64,000 bases of DNA. It comes from Halomonas sp. I5-271120 (lineage in GTDB: Bacteria > Pseudomonadota > Gammaproteobacteria > Pseudomonadales > Halomonadaceae). Below are positions 24,815 through 32,275 of the stretch, piece by piece. The translations under genes and the position numbers were made by a program. Position 1 is the stretch's first letter. Every line of letters starts with the position of its first letter. Location: assembly GCF_030553075.1 (NCBI RefSeq), contig NZ_CP130702.1, forward strand, positions 165,492-229,491. Direction: 5' to 3'. The notes below the pieces were generated by a model that made no database searches, was not told the origin of the DNA, and saw nothing but the letters and a program-made list of their open reading frames with translations.

Positions 24815-25135
24815 ATGGCTGAGATAGAATTGAATGAACATGGCGTGCCCCAGTATCCCAAGGGGCACACAGGGCGCCTACTGGTCACCCTGGCTGCAAT
24901 CGACAGAATAGAGCGGCCTACCGCAGCTAGCGTGGCGTCTTTGACCGGGCTATCCAAGGGTAAGATTGACGATTATGTGCATGCACTGAACGCTGAGCTG
25001 GACATGGAGATCGCCAAAGAAGGCCCGGAATACCGCATTGTGAGCTGGGGTTGGTTGCTCAAAAAAATGGGCGTAAGGAAGTGCTTGACGGTTCCGTTAA
25101 ACGGAACTAGTATGGAGCCAGGATCATCGAGATAG
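24815..25135 (+). CDS. Putative winged-helix regulator (106 aa)
   Basis: ATG 24815 follows AAGGAG. The middle (TAASVASLTGLSKGKIDDYVHALNAEL) reads as a helix-turn-helix, followed by a wing-like strand (YRIVSWGWLL). It lies at the head of the small-gene array and is flanked by two copies of a GTTCC-GGAAC palindrome, one before its ribosome site and one at its 3' end before the next gene. That suggests it controls itself and the array. The assignment rests on pattern only. Confidence 0.45.
   Translation: MAEIELNEHGVPQYPKGHTGRLLVTLAAIDRIERPTAASVASLTGLSKGKIDDYVHALNAELDMEIAKEGPEYRIVSWGWLLKKMGVRKCLTVPLNGTSMEPGSSR
25091..25107. promoter_or_regulatory. Operator-like inverted repeat, site 2
   Basis: GTTCCGTT-A-AACGGAAC, a perfect 8+1+8 palindrome. 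It lies in the 3' end of the regulator gene, 41 bases before the array gene at 25148, where it could sit over that gene's promoter. Confidence 0.5.
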
Positions 25136-25147
25136 AGGAGAGGCAGC

Positions 25148-25459
25148 ATGCACGTAACCATCGAGACCACGCACGAGGATATGGAAGACGCCGGCTTCAA
25201 TCCGGGCACGATGAAGGACATCGCGGAGGAAGCCCTGGATGAGTCTGACCCCGAGATGCCTGGCTACAACCTCGACGTAGTGGTCGTGGAAGAAGCCCCG
25301 CATACCCTGGTGAAGGTAGAAGCGTCTCGGGAGGAGCTGGCGGATTGCGGCTTTGACGGCTTTGACGAAGAGAGCCTGCGCCATGCAGTAGCGGAAGCGC
25401 TGAACGAGGCAGACCCGGAACTACCTGGCTACAACGTTACGCTGACCGTGAGCGAGTGA
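25148..25459 (+). CDS. Two-repeat acidic protein (103 aa)
   Basis: ATG 25148 follows AGAGGAGAGG. The protein is an internal duplication: each half has an A-G-F stretch, a helix, then EALDESDPEMPGYN or EALNEADPELPGYN and a closing beta strand. It is very acidic, which is common for DNA-mimic or salt-adapted proteins. No named family was recognised. It is the first member of the small-gene array. Confidence 0.5.
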   Translation: MHVTIETTHEDMEDAGFNPGTMKDIAEEALDESDPEMPGYNLDVVVVEEAPHTLVKVEASREELADCGFDGFDEESLRHAVAEALNEADPELPGYNVTLTVSE

Positions 25460-25644
25460 GAGGAAAAGAGCGATGTTCGCGAAAGGCCCGATGCCAGGCG
25501 CCACGCCAAAGCGGGATGCGCTGGCGATCTTGCCGAAGGGATCCCGCTGCCAGCAAGTCACGGCCATGGGGATCACCGGCTACGTGGTGTCACTGCCTGA
25601 CGGCCGGCAGATCGCCAGCGCGGGCAATGCCGGGCAGGCATGGA
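25460..25644. repeat. 185-bp direct repeat, left copy
   Basis: It begins GAGGAAAAGAGCGATG and ends GGCAGGCATGGA. It is identical to 28388-28572 over all 185 bases as far as I can read. It includes the junction, ribosome site and most of the 72-residue gene at 25473. The two copies bound about 2.9 kb of small genes. Confidence 0.9.
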
Positions 25645-25691
25645 GCAAGGCCCACGATTGGGCTTTGCGTAACGGCCAGGGGCGAGACTGA
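25473..25691 (+). CDS. Small hypothetical protein (72 aa), full-length copy
   Basis: The ribosome site GAGGAAAAG is nine bases before ATG 25473. The product looks like a compact beta-rich basic protein (GITGYVVSLPDGRQIAS then WSKAHDWALRN). A copy with a changed 3' end lies at 28401. It has no assigned family. Confidence 0.5.
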   Translation: MFAKGPMPGATPKRDALAILPKGSRCQQVTAMGITGYVVSLPDGRQIASAGNAGQAWSKAHDWALRNGQGRD

Positions 25692-25820
25692 GGCTTTCGG
25701 TGTGGGCGCAGGCTGACCCCGATAAGGCATGCGCGAGTCGGGCTGCAGGGAGTGCTAGCCTCCCTGATGAAACCGCATGCAGGCGTCCACACCCAAAGCT
25801 TCAACTGATAGAGGAGAGGT

Positions 25821-26417
25821 ATGAATATCTACGAAATGTATGTTTTCCATTGGAAGAAGCCAGGCTTTTGGGTGCGCCGAACAACCTGGGGTAACACTAT
25901 TGCCAAGATTACCCATGTAGGCGAACTTTCTGGGCGAGCTCCCTATTACGGCAACCCAGAGGTGAAAGCTGATGTCTTTGATATTCACACTGGCCAACGA
26001 AAAGACACAGATTTCATTATTGATACGGCAGGCACCTACAAGACATGGCGCTGGGTGCAGCCTCCTGAATGGTCTGGAGAAGAGCCATTCGACCCGAGAG
26101 CTGGACGTGTTTTGATTAACGTTCCTTTCGAGAAGAATAAAATTGCTAGCAGGATGGGCGCTCGTTGGTCAGATATTCTGGAGTCTTGGTGGATTCCTGA
26201 TGATGAAACGCTAATAGGCAAAGCTCGTGATAAAGGGTTCTTCGAGCCAGTGCCAGAGCGTGTGTTCTTTAAGCTTCCCTACGATGACAGAGACCTTGCT
26301 AACAGTGTTCGCGCAAAGTGGGAAGGCCACCTAAAGCTTTGGTCACTACCGGAAACTGCAGTAGACGCGATAGCTACATTGGAGCAGGCTGGCTACCATG
26401 CGGTGCCTAATAAATAA
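25821..26417 (+). CDS. Protein with two DUF5710-like repeats (198 aa)
   Basis: The C-terminal half carries two copies of a short fold of the pattern (Leu/Phe)-x-VP-(Y/F)-x-(E/D)-K...A-x-GARW....WW-P: LINVPFEKNKIASRMGARW, then the related FKLPYDDRDLANSVRAKW. This is the DUF5710 signature, often found in plasmid primases and antirestriction-linked proteins. The N-terminal 90 residues are Trp/Tyr-rich and unassigned. ATG 25821 follows AGAGGAGAGG. AT-rich codon use suggests recent transfer. Confidence 0.6.
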   Translation: MNIYEMYVFHWKKPGFWVRRTTWGNTIAKITHVGELSGRAPYYGNPEVKADVFDIHTGQRKDTDFIIDTAGTYKTWRWVQPPEWSGEEPFDPRAGRVLINVPFEKNKIASRMGARWSDILESWWIPDDETLIGKARDKGFFEPVPERVFFKLPYDDRDLANSVRAKWEGHLKLWSLPETAVDAIATLEQAGYHAVPNK

Positions 26418-26496
26418 GTTCAAGGAAAAGCCCCTGGCACCAAGGGGTTTCGATAGCGGCCCCCGCCTGGGGCCACTGCCGAAAGCAATCAACACA

Positions 26497-26682
26497 ATGG
26501 AAAACATTATGCTTTCAAGAGGCACAACTTTACTGGTTTTTGCCGCTGGCATCGCTCAGCCGATTATTTGGGTAGATAGGCCAATGGAAATCATGGGGCC
26601 GACAAATTTCTATATGTTATCCACTGCGATGGTTGCACTATTTCTGCTAGGCCTTTACTTCACTACCGTTGATAACGAATAG
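26497..26682 (+). CDS. Small membrane protein (61 aa)
   Basis: Two hydrophobic helices (LLVFAAGIAQPIIW and a stretch near FYMLSTAMVALFLL) with a short acidic tail. The start is uncertain: ATG 26497 or ATG 26509, both with weak ribosome sites. Upstream, GGCCCC pairs with GGGGCC across CGCCT (26459-26475), a leader hairpin reminiscent of those in the first 6 kb. Confidence 0.45.
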   Translation: MENIMLSRGTTLLVFAAGIAQPIIWVDRPMEIMGPTNFYMLSTAMVALFLLGLYFTTVDNE

Positions 26683-26697
26683 ATAAAGGGAAAGCTG

Positions 26698-26907
26698 ATG
26701 TTCTATCACGACATAAAAACCGCATGGGAAGCTGGAAAGGTCAGGATCGGTCTCCCGGCCGAAGGTCATGGCACTAAAGTGACCGTTGAGGCTCCTGGTG
26801 TGCTTGGTTTCAAAGCCCGGCTTTTATCCAGCACGGAGAAAACGCGGCTGGCGAAAGCGGCTAAGCGCGAGGCCTCCAGGTCGCGTGCGGAACCGAAAGC
26901 CGATTGA
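26698..26907 (+). CDS. Small basic hypothetical protein (69 aa)
   Basis: ATG 26698 follows AAAGGGAAAG, the array-type ribosome site. A beta-rich start (VRIGLPAEGHGTKVTVEAP) is followed by a long basic helix ending KREASRSRAEPKAD, possibly nucleic-acid binding. It ends at the TGATCGAGGAAAAG junction shared with other members of the array. Confidence 0.45.
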   Translation: MFYHDIKTAWEAGKVRIGLPAEGHGTKVTVEAPGVLGFKARLLSSTEKTRLAKAAKREASRSRAEPKAD

Positions 26908-26919
26908 TCGAGGAAAAGC

Positions 26920-27099
26920 ATGCAGATGAAAAAGCTCAAGCCTGGCGCATGGAAATGGTTTCTTCTCGCATTGCTCGCGGGCATGGCAGCAGGCGTGGTG
27001 TGCGTCATGATCGGTGTTCCGGCCCCGTTAGGAACCACCTTGCCGGCCGCCGTTGCGGCAGGTGCTGTGGTTGGGCTCAAGAGCAACATATTCGAGTAA
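26920..27099 (+). CDS. Small membrane protein (59 aa)
   Basis: Runs from ATG 26920 to TAA 27097-27099, with GAGGAAAAGC upstream. A basic N-terminus (MQMKKLKPGAWKW) is followed by two short hydrophobic helices, the second Ala/Gly-rich (PAAVAAGAVVGL). It belongs to the small-gene array. The function is unknown; holin-like or toxin-like roles fit the layout but are not shown. Confidence 0.5.
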   Translation: MQMKKLKPGAWKWFLLALLAGMAAGVVCVMIGVPAPLGTTLPAAVAAGAVVGLKSNIFE

Positions 27100-27126
27100 G
27101 GCAAAGATCGAGGAAAAGGTAACCAC

Positions 27127-27429
27127 ATGAACAACAGCAACAAGCCTCAAGCCCAGGAAGACCGTCAGGCTGACTTGTACTACGCATTCCAGTTCGGCTA
27201 TGCGACCGTCCGACAAGCCGATAGTGACGTATTGAAGGCCGAGTTTGATCAGAAGTTTGGCGACGATCCAGAAGCAGTAGCCCAGTTCCAAGCAGGGGTG
27301 CGACACGAGAGGGTCAAACGGGAAGAGCTGGGAATGACGCCGGATCAATATCACGCGCATCACGAGGCGAAAAAACGCGCCTTTCACGAGCGCCAAGAGG
27401 CGATCCACGCAGCCTCGCTTGGACGATAG
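27127..27429 (+). CDS. Hypothetical helical protein (100 aa)
   Basis: The junction GATCGAGGAAAAGGTAACCAC precedes ATG 27127. It is a soluble, charged, mostly helical protein rich in Gln and His near the end (YHAHHEAKKRAFHERQEAIH). No motif was recognised. It is a member of the small-gene array, 27 bases after the previous gene. Confidence 0.45.
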   Translation: MNNSNKPQAQEDRQADLYYAFQFGYATVRQADSDVLKAEFDQKFGDDPEAVAQFQAGVRHERVKREELGMTPDQYHAHHEAKKRAFHERQEAIHAASLGR

Positions 27430-27445
27430 GAAAAGAGGCGGGCGC

Positions 27446-27679
27446 ATGAAATCAATAGTCGAGAAACGAATTGAGAAATATCAGTGGGCGACCTTTCTTG
27501 TAGGGATGATCCTGCTGGCGTCGGCCCTGGTCCTCACCTGGACGCTTGATCCTCGAGGAATATTCAGCGCGGTTGGAGCAATGGGCTGGTTCGCTCTCTG
27601 TCTCATGATGTCTCCACGGGTGAGAGGCGACCTATTCGGGGATCGCTTCGAGGCTGACCAAACTGACAGCGATAGTTGA
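27446..27679 (+). CDS. Small membrane protein (77 aa)
   Basis: ATG 27446 follows TAGGAAAAGAGGCGGGCGC. A charged N-terminal helix is followed by two transmembrane helices (about residues 15-33 and 40-56) and an acidic tail ending DQTDSDS. It is an array member with the AGGAAAAG junction; the function is unknown. Confidence 0.48.
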   Translation: MKSIVEKRIEKYQWATFLVGMILLASALVLTWTLDPRGIFSAVGAMGWFALCLMMSPRVRGDLFGDRFEADQTDSDS

Positions 27680-27696
27680 AGGAAAAGGAGTTAAAA

Positions 27697-27963
27697 ATGT
27701 TTTCAAAAAAAGTTAAGCCGCTTTTAAATAAGCCAATGATCAGGGAGGTTGTGGGGCTTTTATCTATCCTTGCCGTTTTTGTTCCGGGGGTTGTGGGCAA
27801 TCTCTACATCGAGTATTTCTTTTGGTATTATTTATCCTTCGTATTTTTAGCGCTATCATTCGGGTCGTTGGTTTTAGAAATCGATGCAGATGCCAAAAGT
27901 TCCATGTGCGTCTTTTTCATGTTCGCAGCAGCTATCATTTTGTTGGTTCCGATCATTGCTTGA
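27697..27963 (+). CDS. Small membrane protein (88 aa)
   Basis: ATG 27697 follows GAAGGAAAAGGAG; the TTG at 27676 used by a longer frame overlaps the previous stop and is unlikely. Three transmembrane helices are visible, and the codon use is much more AT-rich than in its neighbours. It is an array member with no recognised family. Confidence 0.48.
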   Translation: MFSKKVKPLLNKPMIREVVGLLSILAVFVPGVVGNLYIEYFFWYYLSFVFLALSFGSLVLEIDADAKSSMCVFFMFAAAIILLVPIIA

Positions 27964-28016
27964 AAAAAGAATTTTTTCAAAACGCCAGAGCAACGACGAC
28001 TAATAGGAAAAGACCG

Positions 28017-28385
28017 ATGAATACAGAGCAACCGACTTGGTCTATCGCCATTACCTTCTGCGACGAAGAAAACAACGGCTTTGTCACGCTGGGCGGTGCT
28101 GCCTGGAATGATCAAGATGAATGGAACCGCCAATGGTCTGCGATCCCGGCCTCGCCTTGTGGTTCTGATGACCCTTCGATGCTAGTGGCTGACAAAATCG
28201 ATGAATCTGATGATCGTGTAGATGAGAGATTCATCACCGCTGATACCGCTGAGCAGCTTTTAGGCCGTCCCCTGGATGAGTTGATAGCGGAAGGCAGGGC
28301 CAAGACACCGCTCACACTCGGTCAACTACTCCAGCAGGAGCCGGAGCTGGCCGCAGACTTTGGCGTAGCCCGGCAGGCCAACTGA
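28017..28385 (+). CDS. Acidic hypothetical protein (122 aa)
   Basis: ATG 28017 follows AATAGGAAAAGACCG. A beta-rich first half (WSIAITFCDEENNGFVTLGG) is followed by helices with TAEQLLGRPLDELIAEG. It is soluble and strongly acidic. It ends at another TGATCGAGGAAAAG junction, directly before the second copy of the 185-bp repeat. Confidence 0.45.
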   Translation: MNTEQPTWSIAITFCDEENNGFVTLGGAAWNDQDEWNRQWSAIPASPCGSDDPSMLVADKIDESDDRVDERFITADTAEQLLGRPLDELIAEGRAKTPLTLGQLLQQEPELAADFGVARQAN

Positions 28386-28387
28386 TC

Positions 28388-28572
28388 GAGGAAAAGAGCG
28401 ATGTTCGCGAAAGGCCCGATGCCAGGCGCCACGCCAAAGCGGGATGCGCTGGCGATCTTGCCGAAGGGATCCCGCTGCCAGCAAGTCACGGCCATGGGGA
28501 TCACCGGCTACGTGGTGTCACTGCCTGACGGCCGGCAGATCGCCAGCGCGGGCAATGCCGGGCAGGCATGGA
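28388..28572. repeat. 185-bp direct repeat, right copy
   Basis: Identical to 25460-25644. Recombination between the copies would remove about 2.9 kb containing nine genes, and would leave one copy. Confidence 0.9.
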
Positions 28573-28577
28573 AGTAG
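28401..28577 (+). CDS. Truncated copy of the 72-aa gene (58 aa)
   Basis: The first 57 codons are identical to those of the gene at 25473; the frame then ends in Trp-Lys-stop where the repeat stops, replacing the last 15 residues. It keeps its own ribosome site, so it may still be made. It marks the edge of the array. Confidence 0.5.
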   Translation: MFAKGPMPGATPKRDALAILPKGSRCQQVTAMGITGYVVSLPDGRQIASAGNAGQAWK

Positions 28578-29370
28578 GGCGGGTTTCTGTTTCTGAGCAC
28601 CTTTGGAGGAGAGGCCTGGGGCGGGGCAGATGATCCGTTTCTTGACCTGATTCTAAATTCCACTTATTGTAGGATAAGATGAATTTATCCCCAAGTTATG
28701 GGTCGCGCTCATACTTTCTGCTTGGCATCTCATGCCAAGACCTTCATTAGGTGTTCGCTGTCTGCGATTCATGCGCATCAGGATTGAAGGCCTTCGGGTC
28801 AGCTGCCACCTGCTGATTGTCACCCGCTCGGCTTCCTGGGGGGCATCGAGATGATCCTGCCTGCGGCGTCGACTACTTTCGGGAAGCTACAAACCACGAG
28901 CTTTTTACGGGATTCTTCAAGCCTCGAGTTGTACCTGCTTGAGGCACGCCATGTCTGCGATCTTGGTGGCAAGGCTAATCGTGAGCACGGCACAGAGAAA
29001 AAAGTTTGTAACGTGGGAATAAAGTTTGAGCAATTAAAAAACCGGGCCGGTTTGATCAATAAGGTTCTGGGTGCCTGTTCACGGATGATCCCATACTGAC
29101 CAAACGTCTGTTCCGGCTCGAGCTGCGCGTGTGGCTTCCTCTGGATCAGGTTTCACACCGAGTTCGGCGAGCCAAAAATGCTGCCTATACGTAAAATCTG
29201 CAAGGCTATGACGCTGATCGCTTTCCAGATTTTGCATACAGCGGCCTTCATTTCGCCTCCGATCACGCTGGAGGCCTCGAAACACGCGGGCTTCAGCCGT
29301 TTTGACGCCTCTCTGAATGGTCGGATTAAGGCTCATGTGGCGCCCAGATAGTCACTGGAGGCGTGATTTT
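28578..29370. other. Gene-poor stretch
   Basis: About 790 bases without a gene I can support. Open frames exist on both strands (for example 28851-29099 plus, 29079-29336 minus), but they lack ribosome sites and recognisable products. TTATCCCCA at 28686 is one base off a DnaA box. The region looks like decayed DNA at the edge of the integrase unit. Confidence 0.4.
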
Positions 29371-29490
29371 ATGGACAAAAATTGGCAAAGAAGTATTGGT
29401 TGGCCGTCTTTACCATATGGCTGCACAAAAATTGGTGTTCGTGGCCGTCCACAGGCGCGAATCGCTGAAAGATATGGACAAAAATTGGCA
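29371..29490 (+). repeat. Three spaced copies of ATGGACAAAAATTGGCA upstream of integrase
   Basis: The 17-base word occurs exactly at 29371-29387 and 29474-29490, and in diverged form (CTGCACAAAAATTGGTG) at 29421-29437. Spacings are 50 and 53 bases, about five helical turns. They sit just before the recombinase gene at 29545, as arm-type or accessory sites of an integrase often do. Confidence 0.55.
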
Positions 29491-29544
29491 GGAAACTTTC
29501 TTTGTCCGACAAGGAAGGACCAGAGATCGTGAATGGAGAGCACC

Positions 29545-30681
29545 ATGGGTGATAATGACACACAGAACCTCCCCGCCGAGGTTTCCCAGAAAGCCATCTC
29601 GACCGAGGTCGGCCAGAAACAGTCTCAGACTAATTCACTCCTGCGGAAGAAGTCATCCAAGGAAACATCCCATCTGCCGCGTAGCTTTGTTGACCGACCA
29701 GGAGCCGTGGATTCGGATGTGCTTTTGATGCGCCTCACATCGCATCCGATCCCTCGTCTCCAGAACCCAGCCTCGCTCTACTTGAACTCGCTGCACACTG
29801 CATCGGGTGCTGGGCCTCGCCTATACATGCTGAACCACATAGCCCAGGAGATCTTCGGAGCTAAGGACTATGAGCACCTTCATTGGGAAGACTTAACTCC
29901 GCCCATCATCCGCGGCGTAATGTCGAAAATCCGCGATGCGGGCTATAAGCCAGCCAGCCGGAATGCTTACCTATCGACCCTCAAGGCGGTAGCGCGTGAG
30001 GCATGGACTGCCGAGCTAATGGACTCAGAGACACTGGAAAAGATCAGGTCTTTGAAGCCTATGAAGCACGAAACGGCTGCAGCGGGCCAGGCCTTAGACC
30101 TCACCATCCTGAAGACATTGATCCAGGCAGCAAGGGACGATGGTACGCCGACCGCGAATCGGGATGCCCTGATCATCAGTTTTATGGCTTTCATGGGCAT
30201 CCGTCGTGAAGAGTTAACCAAGATTCAACTGCCGAAGGATATCAACTTCAAAGAGCAGGATATCCATATCCATGGCAAGGGAAATAAGGATCGGACACTG
30301 TCACCGCCCTCGCCTGTCTGGGACGCGCTAATCCATTATCTGGATACCGAGCGTGGGTACGACAAAGGCGCCCTTTTCTGCCCATACTGGAACAAAAGAA
30401 CTTTGCCGAGGGTCAGCGATGAAGGCCTCAGTATTACCTCGATCAATAAGATCATGACTAAGGTCCGGCGTCGGTGTGGTGATCTTCTGAATGAGAAGGT
30501 TACACCACACGACATGCGACGTAGCTTCGCGACAGTGTTGGACAAGAAAGGTCTTTCTATCCGCGAAATCCAGATTCTGATGGGGCACTCTAGTAGCACG
30601 ACTACCGAGCGGTATTTGCGTGATAATAAGGATGGATACCGTAAGAAAGCCGCCTCCGCACTCAGCGATGATTTGAGCTAG
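29545..30681 (+). CDS. Tyrosine recombinase/integrase (378 aa)
   Basis: Full-length integrase. It has a variable N-terminal region to about residue 75, a core-binding SAM-like domain (about 80-170) and a catalytic domain with Arg in GIRREELTK, Lys in GKGNKDRT, the H-x-x-R box in TPHDMRRSF and the final His and Tyr in MGHSSSTTTERYL. ATG 29545 has GGAG six bases upstream; ATG 29533 is an alternative. It is close to XerC/XerD-type plasmid and phage integrases, and may resolve multimers or integrate a cassette using the repeats at 29371-29490. Confidence 0.85.
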   Translation: MGDNDTQNLPAEVSQKAISTEVGQKQSQTNSLLRKKSSKETSHLPRSFVDRPGAVDSDVLLMRLTSHPIPRLQNPASLYLNSLHTASGAGPRLYMLNHIAQEIFGAKDYEHLHWEDLTPPIIRGVMSKIRDAGYKPASRNAYLSTLKAVAREAWTAELMDSETLEKIRSLKPMKHETAAAGQALDLTILKTLIQAARDDGTPTANRDALIISFMAFMGIRREELTKIQLPKDINFKEQDIHIHGKGNKDRTLSPPSPVWDALIHYLDTERGYDKGALFCPYWNKRTLPRVSDEGLSITSINKIMTKVRRRCGDLLNEKVTPHDMRRSFATVLDKKGLSIREIQILMGHSSSTTTERYLRDNKDGYRKKAASALSDDLS

Positions 30682-30716
30682 AATCAAGTGAATGATCTAG
30701 TGCATATGGAGGCTAT

Positions 30717-31577
30717 GTGAAGCAATATCAGGTTATTTTTGAACTAGAACGTATCTTTGATTCGGTCGTTGATAGGGTTGAGAAGCTGGCTCAATTGATA
30801 AGAGAATTCCAGGGTGATGCCTGGGCGCTACGCGAGTCAACTCCTGACCATGCTTGGGCGAAGAGTGCGCTCACTGACTTCTGGTACTCAGATGGTCAAG
30901 ACGGCAGAACAACACGTCCTTACATCGGTCTCGTAGCCGCTAACCACTTGATCATCGAGCAGGTAAAGGCCGTCAATGAGGCGAAGGATGCGTTTCGCAA
31001 GGCTGCTGCGATCCTGCAGGAGTACGACAAAACCTTAGTTTCTGAAATCAAAGCCTCGTTACCCTCTCGTCATGCCCACCTGCATGAGAACCTCTCTGGT
31101 GCGGGCCTTGCTCGCCTTCACCTCAAGCAGACATGGCGCCATATTCCCTATTTTGAGCCTACCTTGAGCCGTGTGAAGATGGCCTGGTACACGAGCGGCC
31201 GGTCGATTAAGCGGCTATCGGTAAGTGATGCTGAAAAACTTCTGATGAACTATGACACGGACTCGGATCATATCCGGATCCAGCTGAGTAAGCTTGCCGG
31301 CCTGCCCTCTGGCGAGATGCTAGCGCAGGTTCAAACGCAGGCACCTGTCATGCGCGCTAACCTCTTCTTGGAAGAGCCGATGGACGACGGGAGACTCAGG
31401 AAGGCGATGAATCTGCCCTTGCCTCTTTTCGTTCTTTCTCCGAGCGGGAAGCTACCGGATCACAACGAGCCGCCTCCATATCCCCCTGAGAAGCGATCCC
31501 GGTCTGTGAGGTCTGACAATCGAATTGAAGACGACCCATACCTGCCTTCCATCCGAGCGCACCGCTATGCAAGCTAA
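30717..31577 (+). CDS. Tus-like replication terminus (Ter) binding protein (286 aa)
   Basis: The layout follows Tus: an N-terminal helical part beginning ELERIFDSVVDRVEKL, a central stretch with a YR-like/RF-like pattern (LKQTWRHIPYF...LSRVKMAWYTSGRSIKRL) comparable to the Tus segment ending in FGWANK, a beta strand QTQAPVMRANLFL comparable to VQPIARVWY, and PLPLFVLSPSG comparable to PTPLIALIN. Tus binds Ter sites and stops replication forks from one side. Identity is low, so the call is by pattern. It would be useful on a plasmid with two replication modules. ATG may also be the GTG at 30717. Confidence 0.6.
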   Translation: MKQYQVIFELERIFDSVVDRVEKLAQLIREFQGDAWALRESTPDHAWAKSALTDFWYSDGQDGRTTRPYIGLVAANHLIIEQVKAVNEAKDAFRKAAAILQEYDKTLVSEIKASLPSRHAHLHENLSGAGLARLHLKQTWRHIPYFEPTLSRVKMAWYTSGRSIKRLSVSDAEKLLMNYDTDSDHIRIQLSKLAGLPSGEMLAQVQTQAPVMRANLFLEEPMDDGRLRKAMNLPLPLFVLSPSGKLPDHNEPPPYPPEKRSRSVRSDNRIEDDPYLPSIRAHRYAS

Positions 31578-31582
31578 GGCTT

Positions 31583-31608
31583 ACGGCATCCTATTCTTAG
31601 GATGCCGT
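31583..31608. terminator. Bidirectional terminator hairpin
   Basis: ACGGCATCCT (31583-31592) pairs perfectly with AGGATGCCGT (31599-31608) around ATTCTT. It lies between the converging Tus-like and FlhD-like genes and overlaps the last codons of the latter. Confidence 0.65.
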
Positions 31609-31902
31609 ATTCTCTGTCAGCATTAGGATGCTGTGATGGAATGCCTTTATCTGGTCATCCACCTTATCTGGCGTATCCAACACATCCATGCCACGCTCTT
31701 TTACCGTCATCAGCAAGAAGGGGCTTTTACTGATCGTGCTCATCTGCCTCGGTGTCAGGTTCGCTATCCGTTCAAGTACCTGCCGTTCTAACCCCAATGT
31801 CAGAGCGGCACGACTCATATCGCACTCGATAAGCTGCTGAGCCAAGATGAGGAAGGATAGGTTGGCCTCTTCGATGGCATCATCAATTTGCTTTAAGTCC
31901 AT
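31597..31902 (-). CDS. flhD: Orphan FlhD-like transcriptional regulator (101 aa)
   Basis: The stretch EEANLSFLILAQQLIECDMSRAALTLGL matches the FlhD core (I-x-D-x-NLSYLLLAQRLI...A...LGI), followed by the LTPRQM stretch comparable to LTLPQM. FlhD works with FlhC as the master activator of flagellar genes; no flhC or flagellar gene is in the window. ATG 31902 is preceded by GGAAGGG; a longer frame starts at a TTG. Plasmid FlhD copies may redirect the host motility regulon or act alone on other promoters. Confidence 0.75.
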   Translation of the reverse strand: MDLKQIDDAIEEANLSFLILAQQLIECDMSRAALTLGLERQVLERIANLTPRQMSTISKSPFLLMTVKERGMDVLDTPDKVDDQIKAFHHSILMLTENTAS

Positions 31903-32072
31903 TCTGAGTGCCCTTCCCAACCTTTTGATTTTAAGCGCTGCATGGTAGTGGCCTTCGAGGTGTTGTTCAATCGCAGTTCAAAAACGTCCATAAGTGGGCG
32001 CCTTCTTGCCTTCTCAAATGACTTACCTCCGATACGTTCCTTGTATTTCGTCACCTGGAGCACGGATCTACC

Positions 32073-32275
32073 ATGCAGAAGCAGCAGCGAGCCCTCATAG
32101 ACCTGACCACTATTGCCTTCCTTTCTGGATGCGCACGTGGAGGCGGCGCAAGCAGCAATCCACCCACGATTACTGGCGGCACGCTCGGCGCCGATGGCAA
32201 TGACGTAAAGTCGGTCATTTTTGGACGTGAAACGGGCGGCCTACTGGTACGCGCATTGCTAACGTCAACGCCTCA
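32073..32275 (+). CDS. Possible small lipoprotein start, frame runs into dsbD
   Basis: From ATG 32073 the product starts with a basic N-terminus and a lipobox-like LSGC near residue 20, then a low-complexity ARGGGASSNPPTITGGTLG. The open frame continues to 32417 across the dsbD start, where it no longer looks like protein. It has no good ribosome site (CTGGAG lies about 15 bases away). It may be a decayed or frameshifted lipoprotein gene; I show only the part before dsbD. Confidence 0.25.

Noticed and set aside
25460..28572. CRISPR or integron array
   Set aside because: The repeats are too few and too long for CRISPR, and no attC-like imperfect hairpins or IntI are present; only a ribosome-site junction is shared.
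28851..29336. Frames of 79-85 codons on both strands
   Set aside because: No ribosome sites, overlapping each other, and no motif; left as gene-poor DNA.
29363..29728. 121-codon frame overlapping the integrase start
   Set aside because: It only reflects the repeated ATGGACAAAAATTGGCA words and lacks a ribosome site.
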